A stretch of DNA of 7,970 nucleotides from positions 1-7,970 of the forward strand of contig UQSC01000084.1 in assembly GCA_900543615.1 (NCBI GenBank), read 5' to 3'. Positions 1-6,692 of this stretch are shown here, one piece after another (within the stretch, counting starts at the first letter, position 1; each line of letters opens with the position of its first letter). The stretch is from an uncultured Collinsella sp. Its GTDB lineage: Bacteria; Actinomycetota; Coriobacteriia; Coriobacteriales; Coriobacteriaceae. A program made the translations under genes and the position numbers. The notes beneath the pieces were generated by a model, which saw nothing but the letters and a program-made list of their open reading frames with translations, was not told where the DNA came from and searched no databases.

Positions 1-1
1 C

Positions 2-46
2 GAGGCCGAGCGCAAAATGGATTCTAAAAAACACCTTGCCAAATAG
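2..46 (+). CDS. possible C-terminal tail of a convergent gene (partial)
   Basis: In plus-strand frame 2 the window opens in a reading frame encoding EAERKMDSKKHLAK followed by a TAG stop at 44-46. The tail is short, charged and lysine-rich, as protein C-termini often are. It ends 8 nt before a long palindrome that could stop transcription in both directions, which would suit a gene converging on oppF. Only 14 codons are visible, so neither family nor function can be assigned. The other two plus frames are also open at the edge (one stops at 25-27, the other at 96-98), so the choice of this frame rests mainly on its position before the palindrome. Confidence 0.27.
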   Translation, partial: EAERKMDSKKHLAK

Positions 47-54
47 GAGCGTCA

Positions 55-114
55 GACCAGGAAACCCCCTTATCCGCAGCTCCGAAGGAGCAGGATAAGG
101 GGGTTTCCATGGTC
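55..114. terminator. long palindrome, probable bidirectional terminator after oppF
   Basis: A perfect 16-bp inverted repeat pairs 60-75 (GGAAACCCCCTTATCC) with 93-108. Inside it is a 5-bp stem (GCTCC 79-83 with GGAGC 87-91) closed by a three-base loop. Outside it, GACC at 55-58 pairs with GGTC at 111-114 across a small internal loop. Read either way, the GC core is preceded by AAA and followed by TTT, so the structure is symmetric. The T run is only three bases, which is weak for a classical intrinsic terminator, but the stem is very stable. It lies 51 bp past the oppF stop and is the only strong candidate for the operon's 3' end in this window. Confidence 0.6.
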
Positions 115-165
115 GAGGACGTTCTGAAAACTAAGTCCAGCACGGGCCCGGACAATAACAACCGA

Positions 166-1194
166 CTACAGGTCGATGTGCGATTCCTTGATCGGGAACG
201 GCTCCGCGAAGTGGCAGGCACAGCAGTGGCCCGGGGCAACTTCCTTAAACTCGGGAAGCTTCTCGGAGCAGATGCCCTGCGCGATCGGGCAGCGCGTGTG
301 GAAACGGCAGCCGGTCGGCGGATCCAGCGGCGACGGCGGATCGCCGGCGAGGATGATGCGCTTGCGGGTCTTCTGGATATCAGGATCGGGAACCGGCACG
401 GCAGACAGCAGCGACTGCGTGTACGGATGGTGAGGCTCGCTGTAGAGTGTCTTCCAGTCCGAAACCTCGACCATCTTACCCAGATACATAACGGCAACGC
501 GATCGGAGATGTGCTGCACGACAGACAGGTCGTGAGCGATAAACAGATACGCGGTACCGAACTTGTCCTGCAGTTCCTTGAGCAGGTTCAAAACCTGAGC
601 CTGAATGGACACATCCAGAGCGGAAACCGGCTCGTCGCAGATAATCAGCTTTGGCTTCAGCGCAAATGCGCGGGCAATGCCGACACGCTGACGCTGACCG
701 CCGGAGAACTCATGAGGATAACGGTTGATGTGCTCGGGGTTCAGTCCGACCACGTCAAGAAGCTCGCGGACACGCTCAATGCGCTCTTCCTTGGTGCCCA
801 CGCCGTGAATGGTCATGGGCTCGGAGACGATCTCGCCGATGGTCATACGGGGGTTTAGCGAAGCATAAGGATCCTGGAAGATAAACTGCATCTCGCGACG
901 CATGTCCTTGATCTCATGCTTGCTCATCTCGGCAACATCTTTACCCTGGAAGAACACCTTACCGGCGGTCGGCTTGGTCAGGCGCATGATGGTGCGGCCC
1001 GTCGTGGACTTACCGCAACCAGACTCACCAACCAGACCAAAGGTCTCGCCAGGATAAATCTCAAAAGAGATGTCGTTTACGGCAGAGACGACGCGCTTGG
1101 AGAAGCGCTTGGCGAACATGCCGGACTCAGCGGGGAACTCCTTAGAGAGGTGCTCGACCTTCAGCAGCGGAGTACGCTCGTTGGTATCTGCCAT
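166..1194 (-). CDS. oppF: oligopeptide ABC transporter ATP-binding protein OppF
   Basis: This 342-residue cytoplasmic ATPase is one of two nucleotide-binding subunits that power peptide import. Visible motifs are Walker A GESGCGKS (56-63), Q-loop Gln107, ABC signature SGGQRQ (164-169), Walker B LIICDEP (183-189, catalytic Glu188) and the switch His221. The C-terminal part is the oligopeptide/dipeptide transporter extension, with HHPYTQ (255-260) and cysteines at 296, 302, 309, 324, 325 and 327. The length is normal for OppF. The ATG overlaps the oppD stop by one base (TAATG), with GGGAGG nine bases upstream inside oppD (1204-1209), so translation is probably coupled. It is the last gene of the operon. 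Assignment to OppF rather than DppF rests on family resemblance and position; the true substrate is not visible in the sequence. Confidence 0.93.
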   Translation of the reverse strand: MADTNERTPLLKVEHLSKEFPAESGMFAKRFSKRVVSAVNDISFEIYPGETFGLVGESGCGKSTTGRTIMRLTKPTAGKVFFQGKDVAEMSKHEIKDMRREMQFIFQDPYASLNPRMTIGEIVSEPMTIHGVGTKEERIERVRELLDVVGLNPEHINRYPHEFSGGQRQRVGIARAFALKPKLIICDEPVSALDVSIQAQVLNLLKELQDKFGTAYLFIAHDLSVVQHISDRVAVMYLGKMVEVSDWKTLYSEPHHPYTQSLLSAVPVPDPDIQKTRKRIILAGDPPSPLDPPTGCRFHTRCPIAQGICSEKLPEFKEVAPGHCCACHFAEPFPIKESHIDL

Positions 1195-2285
1195 TACGCC
1201 TCGCCTCCCTTCTTGGAATCCTTGCGCGTACGGGACGTCTCAGGAGCGTTCTTGAGGAACTCGGGGTCACCGGAGTAGTGGCACGCAGAGTAATGACCAG
1301 ACTCGGTGACAACGCGCTCGGGGCGCTGCTTGCGGCACTTGTCCGTCGCATAGGGACAACGAGGAGAGAAGACACAGCCCTCAGGCAGGTTCATGAGCGA
1401 AGGCGGGTTGCCATGAATCGGCGTAAGCGGCTTCTTCTCTTCGATGGCCTGCTCCGGGATGGAGCGGATAAGGCCCCAGGTGTAGGGGTGGCGGCTCTCG
1501 TAGAAGATTTCCTCAGCAGTACCGAACTCGACGGGACGGCCGGCGTACATAACCATGATCTTATCGGCCATATCGGCAACGACGCCCAGGTCATGGGTGA
1601 TCATGATGATGGCGTTGCCGTTCTTCTCCTGCATTTCCTGCATGAGCTCGATAATCTGAGCCTGAATGGTAACGTCCAGAGCCGTCGTGGGCTCGTCGGC
1701 AATCAGGATATCGGGATCGCAGGCAAGAGCCATAGCGATCATGACACGCTGACGCATACCGCCGGAGAACTGGTGCGGATACTCATTGACGCGCTTCTCG
1801 GGCTCGGGGATACCCACGAGGTCCAAAAGCTCGGTAGCGCGCTTGAGCGCCTCCTGCTTGGAGTAGCCACGGTGCAGACGAAGGCCCTCGCCCACCTGCT
1901 TGCCGATCTTATAGACCGGGTTCAAGGAGGTCATAGGATCCTGGAAGATCATCGCGATGTCGTTGCCGCGAATGTGCTGCATCTCCTCCTCGGTCATCTC
2001 GAGGATAGAACGACCGCGATAGCGAACGTCGCCGCCCTCGATCTTTCCCGGAGGCATCGAGATGAGGCCCATGATGGTCATGGCGGTCACGGACTTACCG
2101 GAACCGGACTCACCGACGACACCCAGGGTCTCGCCGCGATCGAGCGTGTAGGAGACACCGTCGACAGCGCGAACAACGCCATCCTCGGTGTGGAAATACA
2201 TCTTAAGGTCATCGACCTCGAGCAGATGCTGGCCTTCGGGAACCGGCTGGTCCTTCAGGTCCACATAGTTCTTGTTCTTCTTCAT
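1194..2285 (-). CDS. oppD: oligopeptide ABC transporter ATP-binding protein OppD
   Basis: This 363-residue ATPase is the partner of OppF in the ABC importer, acting at the cytoplasmic face of OppB/OppC. Motifs in order are Walker A GESGSGKS (58-65), Q-loop Gln115, signature SGGMRQ (174-179), Walker B ILIADEP (193-199, catalytic Glu198) and switch His231. The C-terminal extension has RHPYTW (265-270) and four spaced cysteines (304, 310, 317, 335; C-x5-C-x6-C-x17-C). This is the position at which a 4Fe-4S cluster has been reported in some OppD/DppD proteins; cluster binding here is inference. The tail after residue 340 is charged and probably disordered. The start lies 2 nt after the oppC stop, with GAAGGA at 2295-2300 as a ribosome site within oppC. 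The gene overlaps oppF by one base. The Opp versus Dpp label is not certain. Confidence 0.93.
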   Translation of the reverse strand: MKKNKNYVDLKDQPVPEGQHLLEVDDLKMYFHTEDGVVRAVDGVSYTLDRGETLGVVGESGSGKSVTAMTIMGLISMPPGKIEGGDVRYRGRSILEMTEEEMQHIRGNDIAMIFQDPMTSLNPVYKIGKQVGEGLRLHRGYSKQEALKRATELLDLVGIPEPEKRVNEYPHQFSGGMRQRVMIAMALACDPDILIADEPTTALDVTIQAQIIELMQEMQEKNGNAIIMITHDLGVVADMADKIMVMYAGRPVEFGTAEEIFYESRHPYTWGLIRSIPEQAIEEKKPLTPIHGNPPSLMNLPEGCVFSPRCPYATDKCRKQRPERVVTESGHYSACHYSGDPEFLKNAPETSRTRKDSKKGGEA

Positions 2286-2287
2286 CC

Positions 2288-3223
2288 TTATGCGTCCTTC
2301 ATCTTGACGTCGAGGGCGTCGCGCAGACCGTCACCCAGCAGGGTGAAGGCGAGCACCGTCGAGAGAATTGCCAGACCGGGCATGATCATCATCCAGGGAG
2401 CAGTCAGAAGATACTGCTGACCGTCCTGAATCATGGAGCCCCACGAAGGCGTAGGCGGAATAACGCCCATGCCGAGGAAGGACAGAGCGGACTCGGTCAG
2501 AATGGCGCCACCAATGTTCATGGTCGCGTAGACCACGATGGAGGCGACGGAGTTCGGGAAGATGTGACGCACGACGATACGAGCATCAGATGCACCCATC
2601 GCGCGCGCAGCGTCAACATAGTCGTTTTCCTTGACCGTCAAGATTGCAGAGCGGAAGACGCGCGCAATCGAAGGCCAGCCGAGAATGCCGATGGCGAAAA
2701 AGACGTTCTGAAGACCACGGCCGATAACGGCGATCATGGCGACAACGAAAAGCACGTACGGGAACGCCAGGAAGATGTCCGCACAGCGCATGATGATCGT
2801 ATCCCAGATGCCGCCGTAGAAACCGGCCAGAGCACCCATGACCAGACCAATCAGCGTGGAGATCGCGGTGGCCATAATTCCGACGGACAGCGAAACGCGC
2901 GCACCGTAGATAACGCGGACAAGAATGTCACGACCAAGGGCGTCGGTGCCAAACGGATGCTCTGCACACGGAGCCAGCAGCGACGTCTCGGCCATAGTGG
3001 TCGAGTCGGAAGCCGTCGGAGAACCGAGCCAGGGCTTAGCCCACAGATCTGCGGTCAGGGCAACCACAACGACGATGATGATCCAGCAGACACCGATAAC
3101 GGCGAGCTTGTTCTTACGAAGACGCTTAAAAGCGTCGCCCCACAGCGTGCGGGACTTGGCGGGAGCAGATGCGACCTTGGTGGCGGTAGCCTGCTCCTGA
3201 GACTGAGAATCAGTTTCCTGCAT
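2288..3223 (-). CDS. oppC: oligopeptide ABC transporter permease OppC
   Basis: This 311-residue inner-membrane permease pairs with OppB to form the peptide channel. A hydrophilic N-terminus (about 1-40, ending in the basic RLRKNK) precedes the first membrane helix (about 41-60). This is the OppC N-terminal arrangement. The family hallmark HPFGTDALGRD is at 89-99, just before the binding-protein-dependent permease domain. The EAA coupling loop that contacts the ATPases is at 201-224 (DYVDAARAMGASDAR onward to FPN). PPTPSWGSM near the C-terminus is also typical. GGGAGG (3232-3237) sits eight bases before the ATG, directly after the oppB stop. The gap to oppB is 14 nt and to oppD 2 nt, indicating one transcript. 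No damage or unusual composition is visible. Confidence 0.93.
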   Translation of the reverse strand: MQETDSQSQEQATATKVASAPAKSRTLWGDAFKRLRKNKLAVIGVCWIIIVVVVALTADLWAKPWLGSPTASDSTTMAETSLLAPCAEHPFGTDALGRDILVRVIYGARVSLSVGIMATAISTLIGLVMGALAGFYGGIWDTIIMRCADIFLAFPYVLFVVAMIAVIGRGLQNVFFAIGILGWPSIARVFRSAILTVKENDYVDAARAMGASDARIVVRHIFPNSVASIVVYATMNIGGAILTESALSFLGMGVIPPTPSWGSMIQDGQQYLLTAPWMMIMPGLAILSTVLAFTLLGDGLRDALDVKMKDA

Positions 3224-3237
3224 GAGACGTACCTCCC

Positions 3238-4275
3238 TTAGGCCTTATCCGACGGACCGCCAAGGCGGATGCGCGGGTCGAGGAATGCATAGCTAATGTC
3301 GACGAGCAGGTTGATCACCATGACGACGACAACGATGAGCGTAACGCCGCCCATAACGATGGGCCAGTCACGCATGCTAATGGCGCGATAGACCTCATAG
3401 CCGATACCGGGCCAGTTAAAGACCGTCTCGGTCAGGATGGCGCCCGAAAGCATGCCACCAAAGTCGACACCAATATAGGTAACGACGGGGATGAGTGCAT
3501 TCTTAAGCGCATGCTTGATGATGATCGCACGATTGGAGAGACCCTTGGCCTTTGCCGTACGGATGTAATCCTGGTTCATGACGTCAAGCAGCTGCGAGCG
3601 CATAATGCGGGCAGCGTAAGCGGTCGAAACCGAAGCCAGCGTAATGGTCGGAAGCACATAGTGCATCCAATCCTGATACTGAGAGCTGGAACCACCGGCA
3701 CCCGAGATCGGCATGGAGAATGCACCGCCCGTGGCGTCCTTGAGGATGACGCCAAAGAACAGCTGCAACAACATACCGAGCCAGAAGGCCGGGACCGCAA
3801 CGAGGATCGACGTGGTGAGCGTTACCAAAATATCCCAGAAGGAATAACGCTTTACCGCCGAAATGATACCCGCACCGATACCCATGATCGCCTCGAGTAC
3901 GATGGCGCACGCGGCAAGTTTGACCGTATACGGATACTTCTGGGCGAAGATTTCCGTAACCGGCAGCTTGCGCTGATACGAATTGCCCAGATCGCCATGA
4001 AGCAGGCCGTTCATGTAATACAAGTAACGGTCCACGAGCGACGTTTGAACGGGGTCGCCGTTCTCGTCAAGGATCGCGTTGCCGTCCTCGTCCGTCTGGA
4101 CCAGGTGATAGCGAACACGAAGCTGAAGCTCCACCTCGGGGGACAGAGCCTTGTCTCCACCGATCAGCTTGATCGGATCTCCCGGCACGATATTCTGGAG
4201 GGCGAACAGAATCAGCGTAACGCCCAAAAACACCGGGATGAACTGAAGCACACGTTTAACGATGTACTTACCCAT
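3238..4275 (-). CDS. oppB: oligopeptide ABC transporter permease OppB
   Basis: This 345-residue membrane permease is the other half of the channel. The N-terminal helix (about 9-29) and the following VPGDP (30-34) are the standard OppB/DppB start. The EAA coupling loop is at about 236-263 (DYIRTAKAKGLSNRA onward). The C-terminal FLDPRIR (331-337) is also typical. OppB/DppB proteins are usually a little over 300 residues; the extra length lies in an acidic insertion in the extracytoplasmic loop after helix 1 (about 59-78, containing DEDGNAILDENGDP) and a Gly/Ser-rich loop at about 181-200. The ATG is preceded by GGGGAG (4280-4285) with a four-base spacer, which is short. Upstream is a 156-nt gap from oppA with two hairpins, so its expression may be lower than that of oppA. 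Confidence 0.93.
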   Translation of the reverse strand: MGKYIVKRVLQFIPVFLGVTLILFALQNIVPGDPIKLIGGDKALSPEVELQLRVRYHLVQTDEDGNAILDENGDPVQTSLVDRYLYYMNGLLHGDLGNSYQRKLPVTEIFAQKYPYTVKLAACAIVLEAIMGIGAGIISAVKRYSFWDILVTLTTSILVAVPAFWLGMLLQLFFGVILKDATGGAFSMPISGAGGSSSQYQDWMHYVLPTITLASVSTAYAARIMRSQLLDVMNQDYIRTAKAKGLSNRAIIIKHALKNALIPVVTYIGVDFGGMLSGAILTETVFNWPGIGYEVYRAISMRDWPIVMGGVTLIVVVVMVINLLVDISYAFLDPRIRLGGPSDKA

Positions 4276-4305
4276 ACCACTCCCCTATCTAGGGATTAAC
4301 CTAAA

Positions 4306-4335
4306 TGGGATGCCGATCGCCAGACCGGCATCCCA
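4306..4335 (-). terminator. second hairpin in the oppA-oppB gap, candidate partial terminator
   Basis: TGGGATGCCG (4306-4315) pairs perfectly with CGGCATCCCA (4326-4335), giving a 10-bp GC-rich stem with a 10-base loop. On the transcribed minus strand it is preceded by TTTT and followed by TTTAGGTTAAT, which is only a weak U tract. I read it as a leaky terminator or a 3'-end-stabilising stem that lowers transcription into oppB-F relative to oppA. A full stop is unlikely because no obvious promoter lies between it and oppB. Confidence 0.5.
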
Positions 4336-4349
4336 AAATTACCATCAGC

Positions 4350-4376
4350 CAGTTTACCCCAGGTTAGGGAGAACTG
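4350..4376 (-). other. first hairpin in the oppA-oppB gap
   Basis: CAGTTTACCC (4350-4359) pairs with GGGAGAACTG (4367-4376) around a seven-base loop, with one A/A mismatch and one G/T wobble. It lies 55 bp downstream of the oppA stop and 14 bp before the stronger stem at 4306-4335 in transcription order. It has no U tract, so it is more likely an RNA-stability or processing element than a terminator. The rest of the 156-bp gap shows nothing I recognise. Confidence 0.4.
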
Positions 4377-4431
4377 TATGTTTCCCATGAGGTCTACGTA
4401 AATACTTGACCCTCACGGAAGCTGCAAACTC

Positions 4432-6108
4432 TTAAGCGAGCTCAGCGGTACCCAGATCGGCGTGCTTCTGCGGATCGACATAGAGGTGCTTGATGCGATC
4501 GGAGCCGGCGATGGTGTGCGTGTAGAACATCACCGGGATGACCGGGCAGTCGGCAGCGACCATTGCGTCGGCCTCCTGCATCTTAGCGACGCGCTCCTTG
4601 TCGTCAACCGTGGTACGGGCCTCGTCGACCTTGGCGTCGAACTCGGGGTTGTTGTAACCAGAGCGGTTGTCGCCACCGAGGGAGTCGGAGTGGAACAGCG
4701 GATACAGGAAGTTGTCCATGATCGGGTAGTCAGCAATCCAACCCAGACGACCGAACTGATAGTTAAAGTTCTGATACTGCTCGAGCAGGGCAGACCACTC
4801 GGGGGTATCGGAGACAGCGGTAACGCCAACCTTGGCGAGGTCGCCGATGATGGACTCCATGATCTCCTTGTGGCCACCGTCCTGGTTGTAGGAAAGGGTC
4901 ACACTAATGCCACGGTCACCGTTGGCACCGGCAGGAGCAACCTTGTCGAGGTACTCGTTAGCCTTGTCGACGTCGTAGGCGCAGAACTCCCATGCGCCCT
5001 CCTTGTAGCCATCGATGCCCGGAGGAACAATGCCGTCGGCGGGGGTACGGGTACCCTTGAAGATGGTCTTGCAGATGGCCTCACGGTTGATGGCCAGGGA
5101 GATACCCCTACGCAGGTCGGCGTTGTTGAACGGCTCGGCCGTGTTGTTGCAGGTCAGGTAGTAGGTGGAAGGCTCGGCGCCGAGCAGCATGCGCTCGCCG
5201 TCACCCATGGTGTAGCCGTCCTTGGACACGCCGCGATCCTTCTTGGCGGCATCGATCTGAGCGACGGGAACGTCGCAGACATCAAGGTTACCGGCCTGGA
5301 ACTCCTTGTAAGCGGTCTCCATGTCCTTGATGACCTGGAAGTGGATGCCATCGATCTTGGCCTTGTCGCCATAGTAATCGTCGAACTTCTTGACGTTGAT
5401 CTCCTGGCCATCCTCCCACTTGCCGTCCATCATGAACGGGCCGTTACCGACCGGGGCAAGGTAGAAGCTCTTGACATCGGACTCGGCGCACTCGGGAACC
5501 GGGGCCAGAGCCGGGTGAGAGGCGACGAAGGGGAAGTCGGCGTAAGCGGAAGACAGCTTGACGACGAGGGTCTCATCGTCAGGGCACGTAACACCGCTGA
5601 GCTCGGTAGCGTTACCGGCAAGCAGGTCGTCATAACCCTCGACCATGGAAAGGTGATAGGAGACCTCGGAAGGGCCGTACTCGGTAGCGATGGCCGACTT
5701 GGTGTTGACCAGACGCTCCCAACCGAGCTTGAAGGACTTGGAGGTAACGTCGTCACCGTTGTGGAACTTGGCCTTCTTGATCTTGAAGGTAAACTCGGTG
5801 GCGTCGTCGTTGGACTCAAAGGACTCGCAAGCCAGCGGAACGATCTCGCCCTTCTCGGCGTCGTAAGAGGTCAGAGCGTCAAAGAGCTGATACTCGACCT
5901 GAGTGCCCTGGTCCTCCTGGACGTTGTAGGGGTCGATGCAGACCGGGTTGTTGATGTAGAAGTTCAGCGTCGAACCGGACTCAGAACCGGAAGCGTCGCC
6001 GCCCTTTTTGCCACATGCGGCAAGAAAAGCCATGGAGCTCGCAGCAAGGGTGCCGCCAACAAAGGCGCGACGACCCATAACGGGCTGGTGGAACATAGAA
6101 TCAGCCAT
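4432..6108 (-). CDS. oppA: oligopeptide-binding lipoprotein OppA
   Basis: This is the extracytoplasmic solute-binding protein (family 5) that captures peptides and delivers them to OppB/OppC. I start it at the ATG at 6106-6108 because AAGGAGG (6114-6120) lies five bases upstream and the start sits just before the signal peptide. An in-frame ATG at 6154-6156 would add 16 residues and lacks that support. The 558-residue product has a signal peptide with MGRRAFVGG (11-19; Tat-like twin Arg13-Arg14), a hydrophobic core, and lipobox LAAC with lipidated Cys32, then a Gly/Ser-rich linker. Family 5 motifs follow: FHNGD (115-119), PFNNADLRRGISLAINR (326-342), GWIADYP (456-462) and YNNPEFD (485-491). 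The length is normal. The mature protein has nine further cysteines. Peptide length preference cannot be read from sequence. Confidence 0.93.
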   Translation of the reverse strand: MADSMFHQPVMGRRAFVGGTLAASSMAFLAACGKKGGDASGSESGSTLNFYINNPVCIDPYNVQEDQGTQVEYQLFDALTSYDAEKGEIVPLACESFESNDDATEFTFKIKKAKFHNGDDVTSKSFKLGWERLVNTKSAIATEYGPSEVSYHLSMVEGYDDLLAGNATELSGVTCPDDETLVVKLSSAYADFPFVASHPALAPVPECAESDVKSFYLAPVGNGPFMMDGKWEDGQEINVKKFDDYYGDKAKIDGIHFQVIKDMETAYKEFQAGNLDVCDVPVAQIDAAKKDRGVSKDGYTMGDGERMLLGAEPSTYYLTCNNTAEPFNNADLRRGISLAINREAICKTIFKGTRTPADGIVPPGIDGYKEGAWEFCAYDVDKANEYLDKVAPAGANGDRGISVTLSYNQDGGHKEIMESIIGDLAKVGVTAVSDTPEWSALLEQYQNFNYQFGRLGWIADYPIMDNFLYPLFHSDSLGGDNRSGYNNPEFDAKVDEARTTVDDKERVAKMQEADAMVAADCPVIPVMFYTHTIAGSDRIKHLYVDPQKHADLGTAELA

Positions 6109-6113
6109 GCCAT

Positions 6114-6120
6114 CCTCCTT
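6114..6120 (-). promoter_or_regulatory. strong ribosome binding site deciding the oppA start
   Basis: AAGGAGG on the minus strand is a near-full match to the anti-Shine-Dalgarno sequence, five bases before the ATG at 6106-6108. It lies inside the reading frame of any longer oppA start and so argues for the shorter form. The strength of the site fits high production of the binding protein. Confidence 0.8.
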
Positions 6121-6207
6121 ATGAGATAGGACAAAGAAATGTTCAGTCGGACACATGTCGAGACAATCCGATCCGAACCATCAAAACGCCGCCCGCTGCT
6201 ATGGCTG

Positions 6208-6236
6208 GTTATGCACAACGGACCAACGTTTCGCAA
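6208..6236 (-). promoter_or_regulatory. candidate opp operon promoter
   Basis: On the minus strand, TTGCGA (6231-6236, four of six matches to TTGACA) and CATAAC (6208-6213, four of six to TATAAT) are separated by exactly 17 bases. Initiation would fall near 6201, leaving a leader of about 90 nt before oppA. A promoter is needed here because the secG terminator lies upstream. Both boxes are imperfect. A competing -10-like TAAAAT sits within the CATAAAATGC stretch around 6248-6256, without a good -35. Confidence 0.35.
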
Positions 6237-6260
6237 TACAGTAGCGCATTTTATGCACGA
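6209..6260. repeat. direct repeat pair upstream of oppA, possible operator
   Basis: TTATGCACAA (6209-6218) and TTATGCACGA (6251-6260) match at nine of ten positions and are 42 bp apart, about four helical turns. The first copy overlaps the candidate -10 box; the second lies upstream of the candidate -35. This geometry would suit a regulator binding one face of the DNA, but an 8-9 bp match in a region this size could be chance. Further upstream, AATTC (6270-6274) and GAATT (6289-6293) form a small imperfect inverted repeat around GTTAAC. Confidence 0.35.
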
Positions 6261-6345
6261 TTTGGGGCTAATTCCGGTTAACGGTCGAGAATTTCTTTAG
6301 TTGGGCGAAGTATGTGGGGATATTTTGACTCTGTTACAAATATGT

Positions 6346-6376
6346 AAACAAAAAGGGTCCCGCACCTGCGAGACCC
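6346..6376 (-). terminator. intrinsic terminator after secG
   Basis: On the minus strand, GGGTCTCGC (6368-6376) pairs with GCGGGACCC (6355-6363) through nine pairs including one G/U wobble, with a four-base loop. TTTTTGTTT (6346-6354) follows directly. It lies 25 bp past the secG stop and has a textbook stem and U tail, so it should separate secG from the opp operon. Confidence 0.85.
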
Positions 6377-6401
6377 ATTGCAAACGTATATACGCCGATG
6401 C

Positions 6402-6656
6402 TTAGTAGCCGACGATGCCCTGCGGGAAGAAGAACATGCACAGCACGACGCACACGGCAAACACGACAGCCATGATGACGGTCAGGCGGTCGAGGTTCTG
6501 CTCCATAACACCTGTGGCAGAGCTGGAGTTATACAGCGAGCTAGCGATCATATCCGAAACGCCGGTACCCTTACCGGAATGCATCAGGACGAGAATCGTC
6601 AGCGCCACGGCAGAAACAGCCCAAACGACAAACAGAAGAATCTGGAACGGACCCAT
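6402..6656 (-). CDS. secG: preprotein translocase subunit SecG
   Basis: This 84-residue membrane protein is the accessory subunit of the SecYEG channel. It has the SecG layout: a first membrane helix (about 5-25), the loop motif HSGKGTGVSD (26-35, matching the family's QSGKGxG), NLDRLT (54-59) before the second helix (about 60-77), and a short C-terminal tail. The glycine-rich stretch that often follows the first loop in other SecG proteins is reduced here to a Ser-rich segment (39-48). AAGGAG (6664-6669) lies seven bases before the ATG. It sits between gpmI and opp with terminators on both sides. In many Gram-positive bacteria secG lies next to lower-glycolysis genes, as here. Length and topology are normal. 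Confidence 0.9.
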   Translation of the reverse strand: MGPFQILLFVVWAVSAVALTILVLMHSGKGTGVSDMIASSLYNSSSATGVMEQNLDRLTVIMAVVFAVCVVLCMFFFPQGIVGY

Positions 6657-6692
6657 AGATAAGCTCCTTAATAGAACAATTCAAACTCCAGT

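Noticed and set aside
3..98. Alternative plus-strand frame open from the left edge to a TAA at 96-98
   Set aside because: It would run deep into the palindrome, so the frame ending at 44-46 before the palindrome is the more natural gene end.
109..858. 249-codon plus-strand frame antisense to oppF
   Set aside because: Its start lies in the palindrome after the operon and its product has no recognisable domain; oppF on the other strand is unambiguous.
1278..2420. 380-codon open frame antisense to oppD and the end of oppC
   Set aside because: It is a shadow of codon bias in genes with full ABC ATPase motifs. It has no plausible ribosome site or recognisable domain.
4462..6129. 555-codon open frame antisense to oppA on the plus strand
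   Set aside because: Its translation is low complexity (rich in Val, Leu, Gly and Asp) with no recognisable domain. It mirrors the codon bias of oppA, which has clear family motifs, a lipobox and a ribosome site.
6109..6156. 16-residue N-terminal extension of OppA from the upstream ATG
   Set aside because: The AAGGAGG site at 6114-6120 lies inside this extension, and the extension would place charged residues ahead of an otherwise normal signal peptide.
6109..6401. Possible riboswitch, T-box or small RNA in the oppA leader
   Set aside because: I saw no conserved leader fold, no antiterminator/terminator pair ahead of oppA and no T-box motif; the only strong hairpin is the secG terminator.
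6278..6460. Small minus-strand frame across the secG terminator and spacer
   Set aside because: It overlaps the secG 3' end in another frame and runs through the terminator hairpin. It has no ribosome site or domain.
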